The notes under the pieces are model-generated. The model was not told the DNA's origin, did no database searches, and saw only the letters and a program-made list of their open reading frames with translations. The position numbers were made by a program, and so were the translations under genes. 64,000 nt of DNA from Inia geoffrensis (taxonomy: Eukaryota > Chordata > Mammalia > Artiodactyla > Iniidae): positions 17,652,552-17,716,551 of the forward strand of contig CM070916.1 in NCBI GenBank assembly GCA_036417435.1. The letters are read 5' to 3'. Position 1 is the stretch's first letter; every line of letters starts with the position of its first letter. Below are positions 24,348-36,056 of the stretch, piece after piece.

Positions 24348-24558
24348 GGGCTTCCCTGGTGGCGCAGTGCTTGAGGGTCTGCCTGCCGATGTAGGGGACA
24401 CGGGTTCGTGCCCCGGTCCGGGAAGATCCCACATGCTGCAGAGCGGCTGGGCCCGTGAGCCATGGCCGCTGAGCCTGCACGTCCGGAGCCTATGCTCCGC
24501 AACGGGAGAGGCCACAACAGTGAGAGGCCCGTGTACCGCAAAAAAAAAAAAAAAAAAA
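24348..24558 (+). mobile_element. Cetacean CHR-type SINE, short form
   Basis: Head GGGCTTCCCTGGTGGCGCAG, body to GAGAGGCCCGTGTACCGCA, then an 18-A tail. TSD AAAAAGTTTA at 24338-24347 and 24554-24563. Frames on both strands here are SINE translations. Confidence 0.93.
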
Positions 24559-26285
24559 GTTTAAAAAGAAGTTTAGCAAACATTAACCAAAGAATAAGGT
24601 TGAAATTATCAACATATTCAATAAATCTGAAAAGGCCAAATATTTATGAGGGATGCTTATAAGTTTGTGGTGATTAGTTAACAAATTTAAGCCAGTTATT
24701 AAAAGATGCTAAAATATCCCAGAAAAAAACCCCAAAAAACAAAAAAACACCAAGCCTAACAGGCCTAAGATTGGAATGAGCTTGCAGTGTTCTATAAACA
24801 ACAAGGCCAAAGTACCTGGAGATAGTGGATGAGGAAACAGGAAAAAAGGACAGAGAGGTAGATGGTGGTCCAGTCACTTAGGGCCTTGGAAGCCAAGGTA
24901 AGGAATACTGTGAAAGAGACACTAAGTAATGCTTTTTAATGAACGTTTATTTTAAAACAATCTATTATTACTTACAAATTATTACAAGGAAGAAATGCTT
25001 CTTAAATTTCTTCCTAGGTTGAAAAGAATCTTCAATAGTCCTTTTATATGAGTTGGTTTTATTAGAGATGGATGAGGGAGGTCAGAGTGAGATGATTATC
25101 CCAAGGTTGTAGGTGAAAATCAATCGCCCATGACAAAACTAGTTAACAACCTTAGGTGAACAAACATTTTTTTTTTTTTTTTTACAACAAAACAATCTGA
25201 TAAGTGTGACGTCTTATAGTAGATATTTTTAATCTTTTAAGGACACATGCCAACAGTCTCGGAACTTTTAAGAATCCTTTCAAGATTACAGGAAAGTTCT
25301 TTGACCTCCTCAGTAAAAAGACAAATGCAAATTCACCCATGAGTTTGTAGGTAGCTGGTATGTATATATACTAGCTACATTTTCCTCTTACTTACCTGAC
25401 AACAGGTAATGAGAGTTGAACAATTTGTCTTCTCAAGTGCCCAAATCAACAGTCTCCCATTCTTGTAAGATTTCTTACGAAACTCTGAAAGGAGGCCTGT
25501 GGCTTCTAACTTCAGTTACATTTTCTAAATGAACAGCTATGGGGTTTATAATTTACCTTTTCTACAGGAGTTTGATTGTATTCTAAGTGTAGCAGCAAGC
25601 CTTTGGAGGTTACCAAAGTAGAGGAGCAATAGGATGTAATTCATATTTTAAAAAGAATACTATAGCTGCTGTGTGGAAAATGGATGTGAGCAGTCTAAGA
25701 GTGAAAGCAGAAAGCTCAGTTAAGAGGTTGCAGTTTACTAGTTCTCAGATTGGTGACTCTGACGATGGGGCAGAAGTGGTGATAAGCAGTCAGATTCGGT
25801 AAAAGTTTTGGGACCGGAGCCAGTAGGACCTAGTGATGGATTGCGTGGGGACCTGGTAGAGAGAACAGAATCAGAAATGACTTCCAGGTTTGAAGTTTGA
25901 GCAATTAGATGAATGCTGGTATGATTATTTGAGATGGAGAAGATTTCCTGTGGGTGTGGAGCAGAATCAAGCTTTCTGTTAGGTATCTGAAATTTAAAGT
26001 GGTCCATGAGACATCAAGAGGGAGACGGTTACAAGGTAGTTCATGATATGTGTTTGGTAATTAGGGCCAATTTCTGGGCAGATATAAATTTATTCCATGG
26101 GATGGAATGAGATTTTCTAGGGCGAGAGTATAAATAGAAGCGAAAAGAGGACTGAAGATACAGCCCTGATGCATTTCAGCATTTCCAGAACAGCATGGCA
26201 GAAGGATCCAGCAAAGCTGCAACAAAGGAGACACCAATGGGGGTGAAGGAATACCAGGCAAGCGCAAAGTCCCAGGAGACAAATG

Positions 26286-27404
26286 AATAAACTATCAAAA
26301 ATGTATGAGCTTAAGAGATTGCCCCTAGACACGGGAATCTGTGTGGACTAAACAGGACAGGCTCTGGCATGCTGCAGGAACGAATGGTCCAACAAACTTT
26401 TATTTCTCTCTCATGCTGCATGTGCAGCTCAGGTTGGCTGGGTGCTTTGTTCATTGTGGTCACCCAGGGACATGGGCTTGTAGAAGTTCTGTTTTGAGAT
26501 ATGGTTCCATGACTGACAGGGCAGGGGATAGGAACATGGTGCTCACACATTGACCCTTAAAGCTCAACTTGGAAATGACACAGGCCACTCCCCTTCACAT
26601 TTCACTGGCCAAAGGAAGACATGGCCACGGCTAACTTCAAAAGAGGTAAGCAAAGGCAATGTCATCTTGTGCCCAGAAGGAGATGAAGATGGGGCACCTA
26701 TAAACAGCCCTAATGATTCCCATGCAGTGGGTTGCTGGTAATAAGTAGGAGTAGGACGGTAGTGAATGTCTACCACTCGTGGACATTTAGAGATCAGAGC
26801 AGACTTTAAAGATGGTTCTAAGATTGATTTGCCCTTTCACTGGCTTCAGAACTAACTAGGATAGGTGACTTTCATCCATGTCATTTCACAATGACAGTAG
26901 AAAATGGAGGGTTGGGGGAAGATCCCAGTGCTTTCTCCTAAGACATAACTCAGATGCAACAGTACACTGGCTTAAGTGTGAGCTCCCCGTCCATCACCCT
27001 TGTCAAGGTCTAGTAAGGAAACCAATATCTGAACAGAGAGAACTTAATAGGAAGAATTGTTGACTAAGTACAAGATGATTAACTACAAGAAGAAGTAAAA
27101 TAGAACTTTAAGGTTTAACAGGGCTAGTACCTGAAGACGGCAGTTACGAGCACGAGGGCTGAGGAAAAGTGACCAAGGAAGGGATTTGGAAGCATTGAGG
27201 AGGGTCCGGCAGGGCTGAAGGAATGGTGGGTAGAGGAACATGCTGCCCTATCCTGAGAGACAAAAAAAGGGTCTGGAGACTATGTGCTTTGGAATCTTTA
27301 GAGCCACGGCCACTGCAGTGAACTCTGCGGCTCAGCTAGGACCACCACTTGCCTCGTAAGTGAATCCTACAAGGAAAACAAAAGAAGCAGAAAAAAACTA
27401 GTCC
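26286..27404. other. Gene-free interval
   Basis: Unique sequence; several short frames (26311-26776) show no recognisable family. No RNA gene seen. Confidence 0.45.
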
Positions 27405-27873
27405 TGTTGCAGGTAGAACTGTATCCCCCCAAAAGATGTATTAAAGTCATAACCCCTGGTTCCTGTGAATGTGATCTTATTTGGAAATAGGGTTTCTGCC
27501 AATTAATTAAGGTGTGAGATTAGATGAGGTCCTACTGGCGTAGGGTGGCCCCTTATCCCATTAGGACTGGTGTCCCTAGAGAAGAGAAGGGACACAGAGT
27601 CAGACACACACAAAGAGAATGCCGTGTGAAGATGGCCATGCAATGATGGAGACAGAGACTGGGTGACGCATGTACAAACCAAGACATGCCAAGGACTGCC
27701 GGCAATACCAGAAAGCCAAGAGAAAGGCATGGGACAGATTGTCTTCTAGACCCTTCACTGAGCGTGGGCCCTGCCGACACCTTGAGTTCAGACTTCTATG
27801 CAAGAGACTACTTTTCTGTTGTGTTAAGCTACTCAGTGTGTGGGACTTGATTAAGACAGTCCTTCATAACTAA
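27405..27873 (+). repeat. MLT1-like LTR remnant (ERVL-MaLR class)
   Basis: Ancient LTR: 'aactgtatccccccaaaaga', 'aacccctggttcctgtgaat', 'cttatttggaaatagggttt', 'actggtgtccctagagaaga', 'cctgccgacaccttgagttc', and an end 'ttctgttgtgttaagctact…aactaatac'. Fragmented, no retroviral gene. The class is fairly sure, the subfamily is not. Confidence 0.65.
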
Positions 27874-28003
27874 TACAAGTCCCTGCTGCCTCTTGCAGCC
27901 TTGCTGCTCCCCTCCAGGGCTATCTGTTGGAAGGCAAAGGGGAAATGAGGCTTGTGGAGACCTCAGCTCACAAAGCAGGATAAAAAAAAAGTGTGAGCTA
28001 AGA

Positions 28004-28211
28004 GGGCTTCCCTTGTGGCGCAGTGGTTGAGAGTCCGCCTGCTGATGCAGGGGACACGGGTTCACGCCCCAGTCCAGGAAGATCCCACATGCCGCGGAGC
28101 GGCTGGGCCCGTGAGCCATGGCCGCTGAGCCTGCGCGTCCGGAGCCTGTGCTCCGCAACAGGAGAGGCCACAACGGTGAGAGGCCCGCGTACCGCAGGAA
28201 AAAAAAAAAAA
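28004..28211 (+). mobile_element. Cetacean CHR-type SINE, short form
   Basis: GGGCTTCCCTTGTGGCGCAG head, A tail at 28199-28211, and a perfect TSD GTGTGAGCTAAGA at 27991-28003 and 28212-28224. One of the clearest insertions in the window. Confidence 0.95.
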
Positions 28212-28234
28212 GTGTGAGCTAAGAAACACAAAAA

Positions 28235-28430
28235 TAATAACTGGTACAGCCTCTGAGACCTTGGATAAGTTGAAAATTTTCTGTGATGCTCAGTTTCCCC
28301 ACATATAAGCTTGGGAGAATACTACTCTGGGACCTCATGAGGATGTCCTGAAAATAAATGCAAAAATGCATATAGCTGACTTAGTTTAGTACCTGCAAAA
28401 AGAAAGCACTTAATAAGATATTTCTTAATA
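28235..28430 (+). repeat. MIR-type fragment
   Basis: Weak MIR pattern: 'cctctgagaccttggataag', 'ctcagtttccccacatataa', and 'agtacctgcaaaaagaaagcacttaataag' as the 3' end. Degenerate. Confidence 0.5.
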
Positions 28431-28753
28431 TACTGAACATTTTCAACATGAGTTGAAAGGGAAGGCAAATGTGCTTTATTTCCTGGGGAGATTTATGTTA
28501 TGCCCTCCCTGCTTTTGGGGAAATAACAGCATGATAAAATTTCAAGTCTCATGACAATTTAAAACCCTTGCATTTGGAGATGCCGGAGAACACATTTGTA
28601 ACCCCTAAAAATCTATCCAACCAAAAGATGTTACCTTTGAAATAACTTCCCAAATATCCAAATTACCATAAATCCTTAATCCTTTCAGCATCCCTACTAA
28701 CAACCTGAAACTGAGGAGGAAAACAGAGCAGTCAATTAAAAAAACAGAGAATT

Positions 28754-29095
28754 GGGACTTCCCTGGTGGTGCAGTGGTTAAGAATCCACCTGCCAATGCA
28801 GGGGACACAGTTTCGAGCCCTGGTCCGGGAAGATCCCACATGCTGCGGAGCCCGGCCACCACAACTACTGAGCCTGCGCTCTAGAGCCTGTGAGCCACAA
28901 CTACTGAGCCCGCATGCCACAACTACTGAGCCCATGTGCCTAGAACCCGTGCTCTGCAACAAGAGAAGCCACCACAATGAGAAGCTCGCGCACTGCAACG
29001 AAGAGTAGTCCCTGTTCGCAACTAGAGAAAGCCTGCGTGCAGCAACGAAGACACAACACAACCAAAAATAAAATAAATAAATTAAAAAAAATAAT
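28754..29095 (+). mobile_element. CHR-type SINE, long form, with tandem CACAACTACTGAGCC units
   Basis: Head GGGACTTCCCTGGTGGTGCA, A-rich tail AATAAAATAAATAAATTAAA. The unit CCACAACTACTGAGCC recurs three times at about 28857-28935, an internal expansion compared with the long copy at 21394. No clear TSD. Confidence 0.9.
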
Positions 29096-31139
29096 AATGT
29101 TATATAACAAACGTCAATAATGCCAATACCAAAAACACTGGGCTGCTTTAGTTCTTCAAGAAAGTGCCTTCTGCTGCCTCTAACTTGTCTGGGTTGGAAA
29201 TTTTTATTGCTCCCTGGTCACACAGCACATTTCTTACAAAGTTAAGGGTCATTGCTGAATCCATTTCATTCTCTTCTATTTATGTTAACAAGCTAAGTTT
29301 TAAAATGAAAACTAAAAAGTTGAAAACAAATTTGGACTTATTCTAGGAGACAGCTGGAGCAAGTTTGCTCAAGGGAACAACTTTAAAGAGGCTACAGAAA
29401 TACAGATTCACTGTGTTTTCCTTAAGCATGTCCATGTTCAGAATTCACAAGGGTTGACTCCAAGGAGAGGGGCAGCATGAAAATTTGGGGTCTACTAATG
29501 TACTATGTATATTACAAGGCAATTGTTGGGTCCTGATGATGCCTCACTTGGTCAGGTCCCATAGCTTGATCCCTAAAGACCCCACCTCCTGGCCCCCAAA
29601 ATAATAACTCTGACTTGTTCAGTGGCTGCTACCAGACCCTGCACCAGGCATAGGGAAAACAATGGTTGACACAGACCTTTAGCCTAGTGGGGAAGACATG
29701 TGATGATTCTTTAGGACTTCCAGAAAGCACCTGTGTTCAGGTCATCCTGGGACTGGCCTCTGGTTACTTGTTAGAGCCTTTAAGGGTTTTCCTTAATCCA
29801 AACTTATTCTTGTGGAGCACAGACATCCAAGACTTGGCGTGCACAGCATGGCTATATGCTGCGGAGTGTCTGGCTTCTGCTGGCCTCTAGGGGCTTTGTG
29901 ACCAAATCCCTGGCTGGATGTCACATGTTGAGTTGCTCCAAATCTATTAGAAATTTACCCAAGAAAATGTTCTGCAAACATCTGATTCTGAGTCATCCGG
30001 CTGTGATGCCCGGGGCTCTTAAGGAGAACTCTGCCAAAGGCAAAAATCTCTTAGGGGTCTCTTAGAAGTCTAATGGTGAATGTCCACCAACAAGTGGCCA
30101 CCCAAACACACCAAGTTCAGCTGCACAGGACTGGTGTCCAGTGAGGAGTGATGGGAGCCTGGTTGAACTGTCCACTCACTCTTCAACACTTAAACATCAA
30201 ATGAAAACTCATGAGCAAACTCATGAAAAAAGCCATTCAGAGAAAAATACCCCATTTTCTGATACCAAGCGGAGATCTGTAGGGTTTCAGCCTTACTATC
30301 TCAAATTCCTAGAATATGGCCTCTTTGTTGCATGTGGCCATGTTGGGGGGGATCAGCTGAAATGAATACAAGATAGTCATTAGCAGAGGCAGAATTAGGG
30401 GCAGGCACATTAAGATTCTATTATTTTTGGATAGAGGTGTCAAAAGACATAAGCGAAGATTCACGAACCAGTGAGTTCTATCAGATTCAAAGAAGGAATA
30501 AGTTTATCATTTTCTTCTCCAGAGCAGCCTTCTCACTAAGACCTCATCTTTTATTTTTCAATTGTGCTGCCCCTTGGTGTGTTCAAATTGCTCTTTATCA
30601 TCTGACATATACTTTTGACCCTGCAAGAGCCAGAAATGCTATTAGATTCTATTTCATTTATGGGACCGGCATTGTTTCAAAGGAATGATGCAAAGATCGG
30701 TTCTTTAGAGCAAGGGGCCATGAGGAAAAAGAGACATAAACTATACTAGCAAATATGGTGTCCTTGGCAGAATCAGTCCCATGTGTGGGCAGAGCTATTG
30801 GCCTCTGTAGGACATGCTTTGAGATTTCCTGAAAGACACCTTCTCCACTAGGCATCCAAGTCTCCTGCCCTGAGTATTCCATAAAGACTTTCCTAAGGAG
30901 CTCTACAATTTAAATAGACTGACAGATTTTGAGACCTTCAGAGGTGGGAGCGCATTAAGAAGGCTTAGTTTTTATATTTAGACTATTACTATGGCTTTTC
31001 ATAAAGCTAAAAATAGAGCTCTGAGGGAAAGATACAGAGGATCTTTGAAAGGATTTCTATATTGATCTCTTCCATAACTAATTCTACATAATTATTGTCT
31101 ATACTAAATATTTGGTACCAATAAAAGGAGATGTCATGG
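29096..31139. other. Gene-free interval
   Basis: Unique sequence with no recognised gene. A weak ancient-repeat patch is seen at 29615-29700 ('ctgcaccaggcatagggaaaacaatgg'). The frame at 30141-30365 contains KTHEQTHEKSHSEK, superficially like a zinc-finger linker but without the Cys/His pattern. Confidence 0.45.
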
Positions 31140-31192
31140 TGTCAAAGTGAAGTCTGGGCTCTGAAGTTAGACTTCAAGGGTTTCAAATTTTG

Positions 31193-33187
31193 CGGTTTCT
31201 TTGTATTTTTTTTTATTGAAGTATAGTTGATTGACAACGTTGTGTTAATTTCTACTGTACAGCAAAGTGATTCAGTTATACCTATGTATACATTCTTTCT
31301 TATATTCTTTTCCATTCTGGTTTATCACAGGGTGTTGAATATAGTTCCCTGTGCTCTACAGTAGGACCTTGTTGTTTATCCATTCTATATGTAATAGTTC
31401 GCATCTACTAACTCCAAACTCCCACTCCGTGCCCCCCGCCCACCGGCAACCACAAGTCTGTTCTCTATGTCTGTGAGTCTGTTTCTATTTCATAGATAGG
31501 TTCAATTTTTAAATAGATCTTTATTGGAGTATAATTGCTTCACAATACTATGTTAGTTTCTGTTGTACAACAAAGTGAATCAGCCATATGCATACATATA
31601 TCCCCATATCCCCTCCCTCTTGTAACTCTCTCCCACCCTCCCTATCCCACCCTTCTAGGTGGTCACAGAGCACCAAGCTGATCTCCCTGTGCTCTGCGGC
31701 TGCTTCCCACTAGCTATCTATTTTACATTTGGTAGTGTATATATGTCGATGCTACTCTCACTTCACCCCAGCTTCCCTGCCCCCTGCCGTATCCTCAAGT
31801 CCATTCTCTATGTCTATGTCTTTATTCCTGCCCTGCCACCAGGTTCATCAGTACCATTTTTTTTTTTTTTTAGATTCCATATATATGTGTTAGCATATGG
31901 TATTTGTTTTTCTCTTTCTGACTTACTTCACTCTGTATGACAGACTCTAGGTCCATCCACCTCACTACAAATAACTCAATTTCGTTTCTTTCTATGGCTG
32001 AGTAATATTCCATTGTATATATGTGCCACATCTGCTTTATCCATTCACCTGTTGATGGACATTTAGGTTGCTTCCATGTCCTGGCTATTGTAAATAGTGC
32101 TGCAATGAACATTGTGGTACATGACTCTTATTGAATTAGGGTTTTCTCAGGGTAAATGCCCAGTAGTGGGATTGCTGGGTCATATGGTAATTCTATTTTT
32201 AGATTTTAAGGAACCTCCATACTGTTCTCCATAGTTGCTGTATTGATTTACATTCCCACCAACAGTGCAGGAGGGTTCCCTTTTCTCCACACCCTCTCCA
32301 GCATTTATTGATTTCTAGTTTTTTAGATAATGGCCATTCTGACGTGTGAGGTGATACCTCACTGTAGTTTTGATTTGCATTTCTCTAATAATTAGTGATG
32401 CTGAATATCTTTTCATGTGCCTCTTGGCTGTCTGTATGTCTTCTTCAATAAGTGGTGCTGGGAAAACTGGACAGCAACATGTAAAAGAATGAAATTAGAA
32501 AACTCCCTAACACCATATACAAAAATAAACTCCAAATGGGTTAAAGACCTGAATGTAAGAGCAGACACTATAAAACTCTTAGAGGAAAACATAGGAAAAG
32601 CACTCTATGACATAAACCACAGCAAGCTCTTTTTTGACCCACCTCCTAGAGTGTTGGAAATAAAAACAAAAATAAACAAATGGGACCTAATGAAACTTAA
32701 AAGCTTTTGCACAGCAAAGGAAACCATAAAGAGGATGAAAAGACAGCCCTCAGAATGGGAGAAACTATCTGCAAATGGAAGAATGGAAAAAGGATTAATC
32801 TCCAAAATATACAAATAGCTCATGGAGCTCAATATCGAAAAAACAAACAATCCAATTAAAAAATGGGTGGAAGACCTAACTAGATAGGTTCATTTGTGTC
32901 ATCTTTTATATTTCACATATAAGTGATATATGGTATTTGTCTTTCTCTGTCTGACTTACTTCACCTAGTATGATAGTCTCTAGGTCCATCCATGTTGCTG
33001 CAAGTGACATTATTTCATTCTTTTTTTATGGGTGAGTAGTATTCCATTGTATATATGTACCATATCTTCTTTATCCATTCATCCGTCAATGGACATTTAG
33101 GTTATTTCCATGTCTTGGATATTGTGAATAGTGCTGCTATGCACGCAGGGGTACATGTATGTGTTTGAATTATAGTTTTGTCCAGAT
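31193..33187 (-). mobile_element. Outer L1 3' fragment, interrupted by another L1
   Basis: Antisense L1 in two pieces, 31205-31504 (from TTTTATTGAAGTATAGTTGA to CATAGATAGGTTCA) and 32881-33187 (TAGATAGGTTCATTTGTGTC onward to 'gtccagatggg'). It is inserted in a MIR with a 15-bp TSD (one mismatch). A 13-nt stretch between the left TSD and the poly-T may be tail impurity or a tiny 3' transduction. Confidence 0.85.
31505..32880 (-). mobile_element. Inner L1 with 5' inversion (twin priming)
   Basis: 31505-~32443 is antisense L1 (3' UTR and ORF2 C-terminus, frame 31870-32112); at about 32441-32446 orientation flips and 32447-32880 is sense L1 ORF2 (AATAAGTGGTGCTGGGAAAA onward, frame 32417-32818). 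The two arms meet in L1 coordinates, with about 15-17 nt lost. Perfect 12-bp TSD TAGATAGGTTCA at 31493-31504 and 32881-32892 proves a single insertion into the outer L1. Confidence 0.9.
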
Positions 33188-33385
33188 GGGTTTCATATTT
33201 TGGACCTGCCATTTCCCCACTTTCCTACAGCTATATGTCCTACAGAATTATTCAAGATCACTGCCTTTCATTACCTCATACGTAAAATGGGAAGATTAAC
33301 AGAACCAACTTTATAGTGTGAAGTGTTGTTTGTCAGTAGCAATGTATAATGTGGGGAACTAAAACAGCATATTTGTACCATGTAC

Positions 33386-33512
33386 AGAGTCTTTCCTCCC
33401 AACTAGACTGTGAGCTGATTTCTGATAGGCATGACATCTTAGATACTGTGATTCCACATTGCCTGGCATGGTATTAGGCACTTGCTGGTAATGCTTGACT
33501 TTTCAATAGCCC
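33386..33512 (+). repeat. L2 3' end
   Basis: 'ctcccaactagactgtgagc' followed by 'ccacattgcctggcatggtattaggcacttgctggtaatg', the familiar L2 3' terminus, degenerate. Confidence 0.55.
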
Positions 33513-33559
33513 TAAATAGTTTCTTTTATGGCATATTATTATATGTGCAGTTTTAAAAC

Positions 33560-33745
33560 TTGTACAGTTTCCCCACGAACCATGAGGTGGTCAAGGAGGT
33601 ATTTTCGTCTCTAATTTATTATTGAGAAAACAGTAGCCTCCGGAATTAAGTAACTTGTCCCAGCTCATCCAGTTAAAAATACCCAGAGTCAAATGCTGAA
33701 CTATGGTTTTTGTTATTTCAAACTCAGTGGCTGCCCTGTCCGTGT
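33560..33745 (-). repeat. MIR-type fragment, antisense
   Basis: 'attgagaaaacagtagcctc', 'agtaacttgtcccagctcat', 'agagtcaaatgctgaactat' in the order of an antisense MIR. Degenerate. Confidence 0.45.
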
Positions 33746-34521
33746 CACCGGGATGTTTTTAGGAGGCTCCCTGTGAATATCTGTGGCCTGGTTTGGTTGA
33801 TGGATGGGGTCACAGGTCATAGTGAAAGTTGGGCACCTGAGGAGGTCTCACAAAGAGGATTTGCGAGACACTGAAGGTGTAGTGCCTTTCTACTACGTTC
33901 TAGACTCAACCGTGCCCACTGGACTCACTCAGCTTCAGGCACGACGCCTCTGGCACCTGCTCCAGCCGAAGGGAGGAAAGACAGCAGAAAGAGACTGACA
34001 GCGAGAGCGGGGGCACAGCCAAACTGGTCTTTGTTTACCCTGGCACACGTGTGGTGCTGAGGTCAGCGTCCAAGGACAAGGAGAGGAGGAGGGTCCTTAC
34101 TGATCGCACTTAAGAACCGGCACACTACGCCCCTGCGGGCAGCAGACTCGCTCTCATTCCTTGCTGCTAGAAAAGCGGCAGGGCAGTGAGAGTTCATTTC
34201 CTCAGCCCTCCACAGTACACAAAGAGAAAAATGTGACTGGAATGCTGTTTGCTAGAGAAACAGGTGCATTTGGCCCCAAGGTTATTTCTGTTGATATGCA
34301 GGTTCGCCCTCTGAAATAAGTTAGAGAAATAAGGAGTGGTTGGCAACTTTCCTATTAAGTCTGAGGAGTCCAGATTATTGGCAAAGTCCTTGTCTCCAGT
34401 AACTTAATAAGATAAAAGCTTGAAGTGTGCACAGAGTCAGCTTAAAAAATGTCACTTTCAAACAGACAACTTGCCATCTCCGTCCTTGAGGTGGGAAACC
34501 ATGTTCCTGCTTCCTCTCCGT

Positions 34522-34568
<47 letters not shown>

Positions 34569-35818
34569 CAATGCTGCATGGCTCCTTTTGGGCAAATTTG
34601 TAAAGGTCTTTCTCCACAGTTCCCCTTTTGCCTCTCACAGTATTATTATCTGTATATTATCCCCATTTGGATGGAAGGCCATCACTGAAAACCTCTGATA
34701 CATCACACGTGTACAAATGCCACGTGCAAAAGACAACAACACTCAAGGCTCTGAGCTAGAATGACCCAGCATAAATCAGAGGTGGAGGTTCTGTAGGCTG
34801 AGACTCAGTGAGTTGAGAAGCTTAAGTGCGTGCAGTCGTTCAGACAGAAAACTCTACTAGAAGCTAGAGATGATCCAGCGCATTCGTAGTTTATGAAATT
34901 ATTTTGTGACATAGAACAGGGAACAGTTCATCCTGATTAGCTCGGTCAAAGAAAGCAAAATTTGAAGTCTCCCATGGTTTATAAACACGAGGAATAATAA
35001 CTTAAATGTTTCTTCCCAATTGACACTTCTGAAAACTTCTAATAACTTTTCCAAGGTTGAGTCTGTGTCAGTCAAACTAGTGATTTCCTAGTTCAACGGC
35101 AGGGCTGACTTCATGGGCATGTGACTCATGTGGTAGCCCAGGGCCCATGCTCCGAAGAGTCCCTCTTTGGGCTTCATGTTCGCTCTCCCTGTCTTGAAAA
35201 TCTCCACAACGTTACCTTTGAATTCATGCTTTGTGAGTGAAATACGACGGACAATGGAGTACTTGTCTGAGCAGGGGAGTTAGATGCGACACGTGTCCAT
35301 TGTCACTCCTTGCAGCCCATGAAATAGCATTCACGATGCTCGATAATCAAGGAACACTGGGGGACCTATGGGGCATAGGAGTTCAGTGATTCAAAGCAAG
35401 TGCGAGGTCAGTGTTACGTCTATGACTAAGTAAGAGGGGGCATTGACAGCCCCTATAGGCTATGCTTTCTGTTTGAGCCAGAACTTGCTTTGCACCCAGA
35501 AAGAAGGCACTGGTGCTCTAATAAACACTAATGAGCAAGGAACCATAACATGTTATTTTTTTTACTTGTGTTATTTCCCTGAGTGAGCCAGTGAATTATA
35601 CTGAAAACGATGGCATAGGAAGAAAGGAAAAGGTAGGACAGCCCATGATTCCTTTCCTTTCAGTCTTCCCTTACTCATCAATAGCTGCAGATAGAGTACA
35701 TAGAATGTGTGTGTGTGGAAAAGAATAAAGTAAAACAGCTAGGTTGGTTTTGTGTCACGCTTCCACGGTTACGGTAAAACCAAAATACATATCCATGTAT
35801 GTATAAGCTTTGGAATAT
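33746..35818. other. Gene-free interval
   Basis: Unique sequence apart from the GT microsatellite (34526-34565) and an unassigned old-repeat-like patch near 35095-35290. The frame at 33804-33998 has no family signature. Confidence 0.45.
34526..34565. repeat. (GT)n microsatellite
   Basis: About 20 uninterrupted GT units in unique sequence. Frames through it give poly-Cys-Val or poly-Thr-His artefacts. Confidence 0.95.
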
Positions 35819-35833
35819 GGCTCATGTAATTTT

Positions 35834-36041
35834 TTTTTTTTTTTTTTTTATGGTACACGGGCCACTCACTTCTGTGGCCTCTCCCGTTGCGGAGCACAGG
35901 CTCCAGACGTGCAGGCTCAGCGGCCATGGCTTACGGGCCCAGCCGCTCTGCGGCATGTGGGATCTTCCCGGACCGGGGCACGAACCCATGTCCCCTGCAT
36001 CGGCAGGTGGACTCTCAACCACTGCGCCACCAGGGAAGCCC
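35834..36041 (-). mobile_element. Cetacean CHR-type SINE, short form
   Basis: Poly-T then the reverse-complement SINE to the complement of GGGCTTCCCTGGTGGCGCAG. TSD GGCTCATGTAATTTT (35819-35833) and GGCTTGTGTAATTTT (36042-36056), two mismatches. Three frames across it are SINE translations. Confidence 0.93.
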
Positions 36042-36056
36042 GGCTTGTGTAATTTT

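Larger units (their letters stand above)
23700..26285 (+). repeat. Long ancient interspersed repeat, broken by younger insertions
   Basis: Pieces at about 23715-23985, 24113-24174, 24860-24900 and 25560-26280 read in order like one old mammal-wide repeat: 'gacagacaaggtccttgcct', 'catttcaggcagaacaagac', 'agggccttggaagccaaggt', 'tattctaagtgtagcagcaagcctttggagg', then 'cttccaggtttgaagttt' blocks. I know the pattern but cannot name the family with confidence. It is split by two L1 3' ends, a SINE and ~660 bp of unassigned sequence. The open frames inside are not genes. Confidence 0.4.
31140..33385 (+). repeat. MIR split by nested L1 insertions
   Basis: MIR 5' part at 31140-31192 ('gtctgggctctgaagttaga') and 3' part at 33188-33360 ('ccatttccccactttcctac', 'acctcatacgtaaaatggga') lie either side of an L1. 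The joint carries the target duplication GGGTTTCAAATTTTG (31178-31192) and GGGTTTCATATTTTG (33188-33202). Outermost layer of a three-level nest. Confidence 0.75.

Noticed and set aside
24275..24583. Recurring open frames with the motif AHGPSRSAACGIFP
   Set aside because: The same peptide appears at every short CHR SINE (for example 28004, 35834, 56339, 59228, 61672). It is the SINE read in one frame, not a protein family.
30141..30365. Frame with THEQTHEKSHSEK resembling zinc-finger linkers
   Set aside because: No Cys-x2-Cys or His-x3-His spacing and only one such stretch; chance similarity.
30562..30585. CTCF-like site (complement of GCTGCCCCTTGGTGTG)
   Set aside because: A core mismatch at a strongly constrained position; weaker than the 8539 match.
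33804..33998. 64-codon frame in moderately GC-rich unique DNA
   Set aside because: Short, no family signature, no splice context.
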